From Clostridia bacterium (lineage in GTDB: Bacteria; Bacillota; Clostridia; Oscillospirales; CAG-272): a stretch of DNA of 17,619 nucleotides. A program made the translations under genes and the position numbers. This document shows, piece after piece, positions 7,750-14,531 of this stretch. The stretch covers positions 1 through 17,619 of the forward strand of contig CAAGDE010000093.1 of the NCBI GenBank assembly GCA_900768535.1. Direction: 5' to 3'. The first letter of the stretch is position 1, and each line of letters starts with the position of its first letter. The notes under the pieces were generated by a model. It saw nothing but the letters and a program-made list of their open reading frames with translations. It made no database searches and was not told the DNA's origin.

Positions 7750-9297
7750 ATGTCAAAGTCGCACCGTACACGCAGATGGCTGAAAAAGCTGTTGTTCCGC
7801 AGGGCGTTTGTCGCGCTGCTGCTTCTGGCGCAGATCGCGTTCATCGGGCTGAATATCGCATTCTATTCCCAATTGCGGTGGTTTACGATTCTGTGGCAGG
7901 TGGTGGGGTTCTTCACGGCGCTCCATCTGACCACGCACAGCCAGCATAACGCAACCTTTAAGATTTCCATGGTCTTTCTGATCCTCCTGTTCCCGGTGTT
8001 CGGCGCGTTTTTTTACTGGTTCTTCCACTATCAGACCACCACCATCGGCTACCGGAAGCGACTGCACAGGCGGGAGCAGGAGACCGCCCATGCGTACGGG
8101 CTTGTGCCGGACCTCTCGGATACGGCGTCCATCGAGACTCCGGATGCCGGGCGGCTGATCCGCTATCTGCGGGATGTTTCCGGCTTCCCGGTCTGCGGGA
8201 ACACGGAGACCGACTACTTTGACGACGGACGGGCTTATCAGGCGGCGCTTCTGGAGGAACTGCAACGGGCGGAGCGCTATATTTTCCTGGAATATTTCAT
8301 CATCGGAGAGGGTGTCTTCTGGGCTTCCATCCATGACATCCTGCGCGAAAAAGCCGCCGCGGGGGTGGACGTCCGGGTGATCTGGGACGACATCGGCAGT
8401 CTTCTGACCCTGCCGCCCGACTTTGCCGCAGGGCTCCGCCGCGAGGGGATTCGTTGCCGTGTGTTCAACCCCTTCCGCCCCTTCCTGACCAGCGTGCAGA
8501 ACAACCGCGACCACCGCAAGATTGCCGTGGTGGACGGGCGGGTGGCGTTCACGGGCGGCATCAACCTGGCGGACGAGTATATCAACGCGCGGGAGCGGTT
8601 CGGGCATTGGAAGGACGCGGGCATCCGGTTGCGCGGGGACGGCGCGTGGAGCTTTACGGTCATGTTCCTGCAGATGTGGGGCTTTCTGACCAAGCAGACC
8701 GAGCCGTGCGAGCAATATCTGCCGGAAAAAACCGTTTCCGTCCCGGAGGCGTCCGGCTGGGTTCAGCCCTTCTGCGACAGTCCGATGGACGAATTCAGCG
8801 TGGGGGAGCATACCTACCGCCATCTCATCGCCGCGGCGAAAAACTATGTCTATATCACCTCTCCCTACCTGATGGTGGACAATGACCTGATCTCCACTCT
8901 CAAGCTGGCGGCGGAAAGCGGCGTGGACGTGCGGATCATCACCCCGCGCAAGCCCGATAAAAAGATCGTCCATTTCACCACGCGCTCCTATTACCGGGAG
9001 CTTCTGCATTCCGGCGTCCGGATCTTTGAGTATTCCGAGGGCTTCATCCACTCCAAAAATTTCGTCGTGGACGACCGCTTCGGCTCTGTCGGAACCGTCA
9101 ACCTCGATTTCCGCAGCCTCTATATGCACTTTGAGTGTGGTGTCTGCCTCTACGATACCCCCTCCCTCGCCGCCGTCAAAGCCGACTTCCTCGCAACCCA
9201 GCAGAAATGCACCGAAATCACCGAGCACACCTGGCGCTCCAACCCCCTCCTCTCCTTCCTCCAAGACCTCTGCCGCCTGTTTGCGCCGATGATGTGA
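7750..9297 (+). CDS. cls: Cardiolipin synthase (phospholipase D superfamily)
   Basis: Joins two phosphatidylglycerol molecules to make cardiolipin and glycerol at the cytoplasmic membrane. The 515-residue product has two or three hydrophobic N-terminal segments (about 19-39, 45-61 and 72-93). Two HKD catalytic motifs follow: HRKIAVVD with His255, Lys257 and Asp262, and HSKNFVVD with His434, Lys436 and Asp441. Each is followed by the expected Gly-Gly/Val-Gly...N segment (FTGGINL, VGTVNLD). The length fits Gram-positive Cls proteins. The start has GGGAGG nine bases upstream. It probably shares the ATPase promoter, which would link membrane lipid composition with ion transport; that link is inference. 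Its stop codon touches the palindromic repeat that fills the gap to trpB. Confidence 0.93.
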   Translation: MSKSHRTRRWLKKLLFRRAFVALLLLAQIAFIGLNIAFYSQLRWFTILWQVVGFFTALHLTTHSQHNATFKISMVFLILLFPVFGAFFYWFFHYQTTTIGYRKRLHRREQETAHAYGLVPDLSDTASIETPDAGRLIRYLRDVSGFPVCGNTETDYFDDGRAYQAALLEELQRAERYIFLEYFIIGEGVFWASIHDILREKAAAGVDVRVIWDDIGSLLTLPPDFAAGLRREGIRCRVFNPFRPFLTSVQNNRDHRKIAVVDGRVAFTGGINLADEYINARERFGHWKDAGIRLRGDGAWSFTVMFLQMWGFLTKQTEPCEQYLPEKTVSVPEASGWVQPFCDSPMDEFSVGEHTYRHLIAAAKNYVYITSPYLMVDNDLISTLKLAAESGVDVRIITPRKPDKKIVHFTTRSYYRELLHSGVRIFEYSEGFIHSKNFVVDDRFGSVGTVNLDFRSLYMHFECGVCLYDTPSLAAVKADFLATQQKCTEITEHTWRSNPLLSFLQDLCRLFAPMM

Positions 9298-9532
9298 GGG
9301 AAGACCTTGGGGCTCTGCCCCAAACCCCGCCTAAACCTTTCTTAGAAGAAAGGTTTAGGAATCCAAAGAATTTCACTGAGAAGGGCATACCCCCGACCAA
9401 CGTACCGTAGAGTCTGTTCGGTACGTCAATCGGGGGTCTGCCCTTCTCAGTGAAAGTTCTTGGGGTTCTTAGACCCTTCTTCCAAGAAGGGTCTAAGCAG
9501 GGTTTGGGACAGCGTCCCAAGGTCTTCCCCCC
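9298..9532. repeat. Two-armed palindromic dispersed repeat between convergent genes
   Basis: Two copies of one unit lie head to head: a left arm at 9298-9409 and a right arm from about 9419 to 9532. Each arm holds two nested hairpins. In the left arm the stems are TTGGGGC/GCCCCAA and CCTAAACCTTTCT/AGAAAGGTTTAGG. In the right arm they are CTTAGACCCTTCTT/AAGAAGGGTCTAAG and TTGGGAC/GTCCCAA. The inner parts of the arms also pair with each other, for example CACTGAGAAGGGCA with TGCCCTTCTCAGTG, and CGTACCG with CGGTACG. Stem bases differ between arms while pairing is kept. The element occupies the whole interval between the cls and trpB stop codons. No T-run follows the hairpins, so it is not a standard intrinsic terminator, although no other terminator exists here for either gene. 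Confidence 0.92.
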
Positions 9533-10900
9533 TCAAATCACCGGCAATCCGGAGAGGCTGGCGGAGAGGTCGGCGGGGGAGGGGGAGTAGTCGGACATTT
9601 TGCCGTTATGGAATTTTTCGTAGGCGAGCATATCGAAATAGCCGGTGCCGGTGAGACCGAAGAGGATGGTTTTATGCTCCCCGGTTTCGCGGCATCTGAC
9701 GGCTTCATCGATGGCGACGCGGATGGCGTGGGCGCTTTCGGGGGCTGGGAGGATGCCCTCCACGCGAGCGAACGCCTCGGCGGCTTCAAAGACGCTTGTC
9801 TGAGAAACGGCGACCGCCTCCATCAGCCCATCGTGATAGAGCTGGGAGAGAACGGGGCTCATGCCGTGGTAGCGAAGCCCGCCGGCGTGGTTCGGTGCGG
9901 GGATAAAGCCGCTGCCGAGCGTATACATTTTCGCCAGAGGGCAGACCTTGCCGGTATCGCAGAAGTCGTAGGCAAAGCGGCCGCGGGTCAGGCTGGGGCA
10001 GGAAGCGGGCTCCACGGCGATGAAGCGATAGTCCGCCTCGCCGCGCAGCTTTTCACCCATAAACGGAGCGATCAGACCGCCCAGATTCGAGCCGCCGCCG
10101 GCGCAGCCGATGATGACATCGGGTTTGACGCCGTATTTGTCGAGTGCCGTTTTCGCTTCCAGCCCGATGACGGACTGATGGAGCATGACCTGATTGAGGA
10201 CACTGCCCAGGACGTAGCGGTAGCCGGGCGTGTTTTCGGCTTTTTCCACTGCCTCGGAGATTGCACAGCCGAGACTGCCGGTGGTGCCGGGAAACTCGGC
10301 AAGAATTTTTCTGCCCACCGCGGTTTCCGTGGAAGGGGAGGGGGTGACCGATGCGCCGTAGACCCGCATGACCTCGCGGCGGAAGGGCTTCTGCTCATAG
10401 GAGACTCTGACCATATAGACCTTGCAGTCCAGTCCGAGATACGCGCAAGCCATGGAGAGCGCGGTGCCCCACTGACCCGCACCGGTTTCGGTGGTAACGC
10501 CGGTCAGTCCCTGGTTTTTGGCGTAGTACGCCTGTGCGATGGCGGAGTTCAGCTTGTGGCTTCCGCTGGTGTTGTTGCCCTCGAACTTGTAGTAGATATG
10601 CGCGGGCGTTTTCAGCTTTTCCTCCAGACAGTACGCGCGGATCAGCGGCGCGGGACGGTACATTTTGTAGAAGTCGCGGATCTCGGTCGGGATCGGGAAA
10701 AAGGCGGTCGAGTCATCCAGCTCCTGACGGATCAGCTCATCGCAGAAGATGGGGGAAAGCTCCCCGGCGGTAAGCGGCTTGTGCGTGGCGGGGTTCAAAA
10801 GCGGCGCGGGCTTGTTTTTCATGTCCGCGCGGAGGTTGTACCAGGCGGTTGGCAGTTCATCCTCACTCAGATAGATCTTGTAGGGAATGTTCTCTTTCAT
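9533..10900 (-). CDS. trpB: Tryptophan synthase beta chain, TrpB2 type
   Basis: A PLP enzyme that condenses indole with serine to give tryptophan; cytoplasmic. The 455-residue product is longer than classical TrpB (about 400) and fits the TrpB2 branch. Lys116 in SGSHKLN is the Schiff-base lysine, Glu138 lies in TETGAGQWG, and GCAGGGSN (265-272) holds the PLP phosphate. Trp in AGQWG, where TrpB1 has His, is a TrpB2 hallmark. The start is set by AGGAGG eight bases upstream of ATG. No trpA or other trp gene is near, so it may salvage free indole or act without a tight alpha partner. It is controlled by a sigma-A promoter and a Trp T-box in a 370-base leader. Its stop codon touches the palindromic repeat. 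Confidence 0.94.
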   Translation of the reverse strand: MKENIPYKIYLSEDELPTAWYNLRADMKNKPAPLLNPATHKPLTAGELSPIFCDELIRQELDDSTAFFPIPTEIRDFYKMYRPAPLIRAYCLEEKLKTPAHIYYKFEGNNTSGSHKLNSAIAQAYYAKNQGLTGVTTETGAGQWGTALSMACAYLGLDCKVYMVRVSYEQKPFRREVMRVYGASVTPSPSTETAVGRKILAEFPGTTGSLGCAISEAVEKAENTPGYRYVLGSVLNQVMLHQSVIGLEAKTALDKYGVKPDVIIGCAGGGSNLGGLIAPFMGEKLRGEADYRFIAVEPASCPSLTRGRFAYDFCDTGKVCPLAKMYTLGSGFIPAPNHAGGLRYHGMSPVLSQLYHDGLMEAVAVSQTSVFEAAEAFARVEGILPAPESAHAIRVAIDEAVRCRETGEHKTILFGLTGTGYFDMLAYEKFHNGKMSDYSPSPADLSASLSGLPVI

Positions 10901-10959
10901 GTTCGTTTCCTCCTGTGCCTTTTCGGCAGTCTGAATTTACGCACGGCATGAAGCGCCGG

Positions 10960-10996
10960 AAAAACAAAAAGCCACCCCAGTATCATACTGGGGTGG
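10960..10996 (-). terminator. T-box-controlled terminator of trpB leader
   Basis: The stem CCACCCCAGTAT at 10996-10985 pairs with ATACTGGGGTGG at 10983-10972 in reverse orientation, almost without a loop. On the - strand it is followed by CTTTTTGTTTTT. The 5' half overlaps the zone that forms the antiterminator with the T-box sequence. About 60 bases separate it from the trpB start. Confidence 0.92.
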
Positions 10997-11268
10997 GATA
11001 TGCTTCCCACGGTACCACCCAGAATGGAATCCGCCACCTGCGTGGAAAACTCCGCTCTCTCACATACCTGCGATATGCGGCGCTATGGGTAACGGGAGCG
11101 CACCCCGTCGGAGCCTACTGGATGAGCCGGCAGGTTTCCCCGATGCCGGTTTTTCGTTCGGTCCGCCCTCGAAAGTCCATTCACGGCGGGGACTTCTCCG
11201 CGATCGCACCACCCGCGGCTCTCTGTGCAAGTCTTCCTGTCCGTTACTTCTCTTTCTCAACGGTTTAC
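10960..11268 (-). ncRNA. T-box riboswitch (tryptophan specifier) of trpB
   Basis: The leader of trpB has the full T-box layout. From the 5' end on the - strand there is the AGAGAAGTAACGG...CACAGAGAGCC start of stem I. A specifier region then reads GTGAATGGACTTTCGAG, with UGG (Trp) at 11179-11177 after the usual GAA. The T-box sequence GGGTGGTACCGTGGG is at 11020-11006, and a terminator follows at once. Uncharged tRNA-Trp would pair with UGG and the T-box bulge, block the terminator and turn on trpB. The base expected to pair with the tRNA discriminator is U (UGGU), while bacterial tRNA-Trp usually has G there, so a wobble pair or an unusual tRNA is implied. Confidence 0.9.
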
Positions 11269-11274
11269 AGAGAT

Positions 11275-11303
11275 ATTATACACCCGCTTAGCCGGTTTGT
11301 CAA
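11275..11303 (-). promoter_or_regulatory. Consensus sigma-A promoter for trpB leader
   Basis: On the - strand TTGACA (11303-11298), a 17-base spacer and TATAAT (11280-11275) match consensus at all 12 positions. The start point would be near 11268, just before stem I of the T-box. Confidence 0.93.
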
Positions 11304-11333
11304 CCCCAAAAATCAATTTTTCCACAAAAATCC

Positions 11334-11362
11334 TTGACGAATCCGTATTTTTCTGTTATGAT
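11334..11362 (+). promoter_or_regulatory. Sigma-A promoter upstream of the ECF sigma operon
   Basis: TTGACG at 11334-11339, a 17-base spacer and TATGAT at 11357-11362, preceded by TG for an extended -10. The -35 element is about 30 bases from the divergent trpB -35 element. It would give a 5' leader of about 200 bases before the sigma gene. Confidence 0.8.
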
Positions 11363-11425
11363 AAAGCCTATAGCCCCGTTTTTTTTGAATTTTTCAGGCA
11401 CCGCCGCGCAATTCCGACGGCGCCC

Positions 11426-11492
11426 GGAACGCTTCCTCCGGGAAGGGGAAGCAGGGCGGGGGACCGCGTTCCAAGGCTTTTTCGTATTTTTT
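11426..11492 (+). other. Structured leader with attenuator-like hairpin upstream of ECF sigma gene
   Basis: GGAACGC at 11426-11432 pairs with GCGTTCC at 11466-11472. Inside this, GCTTCC can pair with GGAAGC. Two T-runs follow shortly, CTTTTTCG and ATTTTTT. The 5-base gap before the first T-run makes it a weaker terminator than the others in the window. It lies between the sigma-A promoter and the ECF-like promoter. Confidence 0.4.
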
Positions 11493-11502
11493 CAGATTTT
11501 CC

Positions 11503-11530
11503 TGTAACCTTTTTCCGTACTTTGCGACTG
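11503..11530 (+). promoter_or_regulatory. Candidate ECF-type (autoregulatory) promoter
   Basis: TGTAAC at 11503-11508 and CGACTG at 11525-11530 are 16 bases apart, like the AAC -35 core and CG-start -10 of ECF promoters such as TGAAAC/CGTATA of Bacillus SigW. It lies 38 bases upstream of the sigma start codon, where autoregulation would place it. It is a pattern call from a single site. Confidence 0.4.
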
Positions 11531-11567
11531 TATGGATGACGGCGGCAGACAGAGAAGGAGGACACGC

Positions 11568-12128
11568 ATGGAGGACAGCCGGATTGTGGAGCTGTACTGG
11601 GCAAGAGATGAGCGGGCGATCGCGGAGTCGGACGTCAAATACGGCAGACTGCTGCGGTCGGTCTCCTACACGTGCCTGGGAAACCGGGAGGACGCGGAGG
11701 AATGCACGAACGATACCTACCTGGAGGCATGGGGCGCAATGCCGACGGCAAGACCGACGTATCTCGGCGCGTTTCTTTCCAAAATTGCAAGACGGATCTC
11801 CATTGACCGCTTCCGGCATGACCACGCGGGAAAGCGCGGCGGGATGCAGTCCCTGACGGAGGAGCTGACCGACTGTGTTCCGGACACAGACGAGCCGACC
11901 CCCGCCGAGGCATTTGACGCCGCAGGAACGCGGGAGATCATCAACCGTTTTCTTGCCGGACTTCCAGAAAACCGCCGGTCCCTGTTCGTCAACCGCTATT
12001 TCTTCGGTCAGCCGATCGCCGCGCTTGCGGATGCATACGGGCTGACGCAGGCAAACGTCAAGGTGATTCTGCACAGGCTGCGCGGAGAACTGAAACGAAA
12101 GCTGGAGGAAGAGGGGGTGACGGTATGA
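11568..12128 (+). CDS. ECF-type sigma-70 family sigma factor
   Basis: A 186-residue alternative sigma factor that would direct RNA polymerase to an envelope-response regulon. Region 2 covers about 23-86 and includes REDAEECTNDTYLEAW, the polymerase-binding and -10 part typical of Clostridia ECF factors. Region 4 covers about 131-182 (LPENRRSLFVNRYF ... LTQANVKVILHRLRGELK), the -35-binding helix-turn-helix. The acidic linker 98-116 joins them. The start at 11568 follows GGAGGACACGC; an upstream in-frame ATG at 11532 lacks a ribosome binding site and would add a basic tail. The stop overlaps the next gene by ATGA, the usual sign of a coupled sigma/anti-sigma pair. Confidence 0.9.
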   Translation: MEDSRIVELYWARDERAIAESDVKYGRLLRSVSYTCLGNREDAEECTNDTYLEAWGAMPTARPTYLGAFLSKIARRISIDRFRHDHAGKRGGMQSLTEELTDCVPDTDEPTPAEAFDAAGTREIINRFLAGLPENRRSLFVNRYFFGQPIAALADAYGLTQANVKVILHRLRGELKRKLEEEGVTV

Positions 12129-12772
12129 CGGAAAACAAAAAACGCCGGGCGGAAAATCTGTTCGCGGCAATGGACGGGATCGATGACCGCTTCCTTGCCG
12201 AGGCGATTGCGGCGCAGTCCCGGCGCGGAAAGCGACGCCGCGTATGGCGGATTCCGGCGGTTGCGGCATCGGTCGTGCTGGTCATTGCACTGTCCGTTCT
12301 TGCCGGACGCTCCGTCGCAAGGTTTCTGCGCCCCACGCGACCGCCGGAAACCGACGGGAAGGATGTCACAACGGACGGCTATGCCGGTTTTTCCGCCGTT
12401 CTGCTTGCCTGCACCGAAAGCGACGCCTTTACGAAAGAGACCGACACCGCCGGGCGGCTTGTGCCGGACGGAGAGGTGCGGATCGTCATCGGTCGCCGCG
12501 ACAGTGACACGCTGTGGGTCAGCCGTCCCCTGACCGCGCGGGAATGCGCTGTTGCCTTTGCGGAAACGGCAAACGCGAAAAACCAGCGGGATTTCAGCCC
12601 CGTCGGACAGGACAGCTATCTGGTCTGGCTTGTGACAAAGGACGGAGAAGTCTGGTCGCCGGAGCTGACCTTCAGCGGCGGAAACGTCACCTACGGTATT
12701 TTTTACAGTTACGGATCCGAACGTCTGCCGAGTACGGCATTTCAAAACCTGCTCGCCGGTCTTGCCGGCTGA
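12125..12772 (+). CDS. Predicted membrane-bound anti-sigma factor
   Basis: A 215-residue single-pass protein. The cytoplasmic N-terminus (1-42) is short and basic and contains ENLFAAMDGIDDRFLAEA. This AlgeIDD-like helix recurs in proteins encoded next to Clostridia ECF factors. One membrane segment spans about 43-62, followed by an outside domain of about 150 residues with no motif I recognise. The anti-sigma role is inferred from the ATGA overlap with the sigma gene, from topology and from the N-terminal helix. No zinc-binding HxxxCxxC motif is present, so it is not a ZAS-type anti-sigma. The outer domain may sense a signal or contact the vWA lipoprotein encoded 20 bases downstream. Confidence 0.75.
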   Translation: MTENKKRRAENLFAAMDGIDDRFLAEAIAAQSRRGKRRRVWRIPAVAASVVLVIALSVLAGRSVARFLRPTRPPETDGKDVTTDGYAGFSAVLLACTESDAFTKETDTAGRLVPDGEVRIVIGRRDSDTLWVSRPLTARECAVAFAETANAKNQRDFSPVGQDSYLVWLVTKDGEVWSPELTFSGGNVTYGIFYSYGSERLPSTAFQNLLAGLAG

Positions 12773-12793
12773 GAATCCGAAAGGAGATTCATG

Positions 12794-14377
12794 ATGAAAC
12801 ACACGAAAAAACGGTTTGGAAGAGCATTTCTTCCTCTGCTGCTCTGTCTTTCCCTGCTTGTCCCCGTCCTTGCCGGCTGCAGCGGCAAAGCGCCGAATGA
12901 TTCGTCAGGCGGAAAGGGCGAAATCTATTACAACAAATATCTGCCCGGCGAGCTTGCCGCACAGACGAATGACAAATCGAACACGGGCAAGGACGATAAT
13001 AAGAAGGATACCTTCATCGAAAATCCGTTCATCGACACTTCAAAGCAAAATGTTTCCACCTTCTCCGCGGACGTGGACACGGCGTCCTACGCGCTGTTCC
13101 GCAAGAGCGTGAACTACTGGCTCGGCGCCAAGGCGAACCGGCAGACCATTCTCTCGGCACTGTCCAAGAGCGCATCCTCCTTCCGCACCGAGGAATTCCT
13201 CAACTATTTCCGTTACGATGCGAAGCTGCCGGGGGACGGGGAGCTGTTCGGTACCACCGTGGGAATCCTGCCCTGCCCGTGGAACGAAAAGAGCCGGCTC
13301 CTGCGTCTGACGCTTCAGGCACCGTCCACCACGCCGTCCGCCGGGAACAATCTGGTGTTCCTGATTGATGTCTCCGGCTCGATGTCCGACAGCGACAAGC
13401 TGCCGCTCCTGAAAACGGCGTTCTCCTACCTGACGGAACAGCTCACAGAGCGTGACCGCGTGTCGATCGTGACCTATTCCGGCAAGGAGGAGGTCATTCT
13501 GAACGGCTGTCCCGGCAACGAGAAGGACCGGATCCTTTCCGCCGTGAACGGTCTCGTCGCAAGCGGTGCGACCAACGGGGAGAGCGGGCTGAGGAAGGCA
13601 TATCAGGTCGCGGCAGACAATAAAATCCAGGACGGAAACAACCGCATCATCATGGCATCGGACGGCGACCTCAACGTCGGCATTTCGTCCGAGAGTGAAT
13701 TGAAGAAGTTTGTGGAAGGGAAGCGCGACGCGGGCATCTTCCTGTCGGTTCTCGGCTTCGGAAGCGGCAACTACCGCGACAGAAACATGGAGGCGCTTGC
13801 CGACAACGGAAACGGCGTGTACTACTATATCGACGGCGAGAGCGAGGCACAGAAGGTGTTCGGCACCGACCTGATCTCCACGCTTTACACCGTGGCAAAG
13901 GATGTCAAGCTGCAGCTGACCTTTGACCCCGCCTATATCGCGGCATTCCGGCAGATCGGCTACGAGAACCGCCAGCTGGCACGGGAGGATTTTGAGGACG
14001 ATACCAAGGACGCGGGCGAGGTCGGAGCCGGACATCAGGTGACAGTGTTCTATGAGCTGACGCTGACCGAAAACGCGGCAAAGCCCGAAGCCGCAAGCGA
14101 AAAATGGATGGATCTTGCCGTACGCTACAAGGAGCCGGACGGCGTGACGTCAAAAGAGAATCGCTACACCATCGGCGGTGCGGACCGTAAGGAGCCTGAT
14201 TCCGACACCGCGTTCATGGTCTGTGTGATCGAGTTGACCATGCTCCTGCACGGAAGCAAGTATCTCCCGGAGGATGTGACCTACGCCGGCGTGCTTGCCA
14301 AACTGAACGGGATGGATCTGGACACCCACAGGGACCGCGCCGAGTTCCGCCGACTGGTTGCCGCTTTTGCGGGATGA
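12794..14377 (+). CDS. von Willebrand factor A lipoprotein, YfbK family
   Basis: A 527-residue surface lipoprotein. The signal peptide ends in VLAGC, so Cys29 would be lipidated, followed by a linker rich in Ser, Gly, Asp, Asn and Lys. A family-specific N-terminal domain follows (FSADVDTASYALFRKSVNYW). The vWA domain has a complete metal-ion-dependent adhesion site: Asp192-x-Ser194-x-Ser196 in LIDVSGSMS, Thr260 in GATNGES and Asp290 in ASDGD. The C-terminus has IGYENRQLAREDF and DAGEVGAGHQVTVFYEL, the hallmark of the YfbK/DUF3520 tail. ATG at 12794 is preferred because GGAG is 7 bases upstream; ATG at 12791 is only 4 bases away. Placement after a sigma/anti-sigma pair suggests it is the effector or sensor; the ligand is unknown. 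Confidence 0.92.
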   Translation: MKHTKKRFGRAFLPLLLCLSLLVPVLAGCSGKAPNDSSGGKGEIYYNKYLPGELAAQTNDKSNTGKDDNKKDTFIENPFIDTSKQNVSTFSADVDTASYALFRKSVNYWLGAKANRQTILSALSKSASSFRTEEFLNYFRYDAKLPGDGELFGTTVGILPCPWNEKSRLLRLTLQAPSTTPSAGNNLVFLIDVSGSMSDSDKLPLLKTAFSYLTEQLTERDRVSIVTYSGKEEVILNGCPGNEKDRILSAVNGLVASGATNGESGLRKAYQVAADNKIQDGNNRIIMASDGDLNVGISSESELKKFVEGKRDAGIFLSVLGFGSGNYRDRNMEALADNGNGVYYYIDGESEAQKVFGTDLISTLYTVAKDVKLQLTFDPAYIAAFRQIGYENRQLAREDFEDDTKDAGEVGAGHQVTVFYELTLTENAAKPEAASEKWMDLAVRYKEPDGVTSKENRYTIGGADRKEPDSDTAFMVCVIELTMLLHGSKYLPEDVTYAGVLAKLNGMDLDTHRDRAEFRRLVAAFAG

Positions 14378-14405
14378 CCGGTGCCGGTTTTATGGAATCT
14401 GTCCT

Positions 14406-14434
14406 TTGCATTTTCTCCGAAAAAATGGTATAAT
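14406..14434 (+). promoter_or_regulatory. Sigma-A-like promoter with no gene downstream
   Basis: TTGCAT at 14406-14411, a 17-base spacer and a perfect TATAAT at 14429-14434, only 28 bases after the vWA stop. The predicted start near 14441 lies just ahead of a strong terminator, and all genes further on run on the opposite strand. Confidence 0.6.
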
Positions 14435-14440
14435 TAATCT

Positions 14441-14494
14441 GTTGTGTAGCAGAAGTGCGTAAGTCCGAACCATCGGACTTACGCACGTTTTTTT
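14441..14494 (+). ncRNA. Candidate small RNA of about 50 bases
   Basis: A short transcript would run from the promoter at 14406-14434 to the terminator ending at 14494. Apart from the terminator hairpin only about 14 bases of leader remain. The prediction rests only on the promoter-terminator arrangement; the terminator may simply serve the vWA operon and the promoter may be fortuitous. Confidence 0.3.
14455..14494 (+). terminator. Intrinsic terminator after the sigma/vWA operon
   Basis: A perfect 14-bp stem, GTGCGTAAGTCCGA at 14455-14468 and TCGGACTTACGCAC at 14473-14486, has an ACCA loop and is followed by G and seven T. It has no T-run on the - strand, so it acts in the + direction. A weaker ACGGAGG/CCTCCGT inverted repeat lies just beyond and may end the ABC operon from the other side. 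Confidence 0.93.
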
Positions 14495-14531
14495 ATGACG
14501 GAGGTTTTTTCGGAAGGTCTTCTCCTCCGTT

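Noticed and set aside
7753..9264. Long open frame of 503 codons on the - strand opposite cls
   Set aside because: It mirrors a clear cardiolipin synthase with both HKD motifs, has no recognisable domain, and comes from GC-biased codon use on the real strand.
9218..9520. Open frame of 100 codons on the - strand across the palindromic repeat
   Set aside because: Its product mirrors itself because of the palindrome and it lacks a start signal; it is a repeat artefact.
9298..9532. The palindrome as a transposon with its own gene
   Set aside because: It is only 235 bp, has no transposase frame and no clear target-site duplication; a non-autonomous repeat fits better.
9608..10951. Open frame of 447 codons on the + strand opposite trpB
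   Set aside because: The trpB product has all PLP-enzyme motifs and a T-box leader; the opposite frame is low-complexity and runs past the start of the real gene.
10849..11539. Open frames on the + strand through the trpB leader
   Set aside because: They cross the T-box, its terminator and two promoters, and show no conserved protein pattern.
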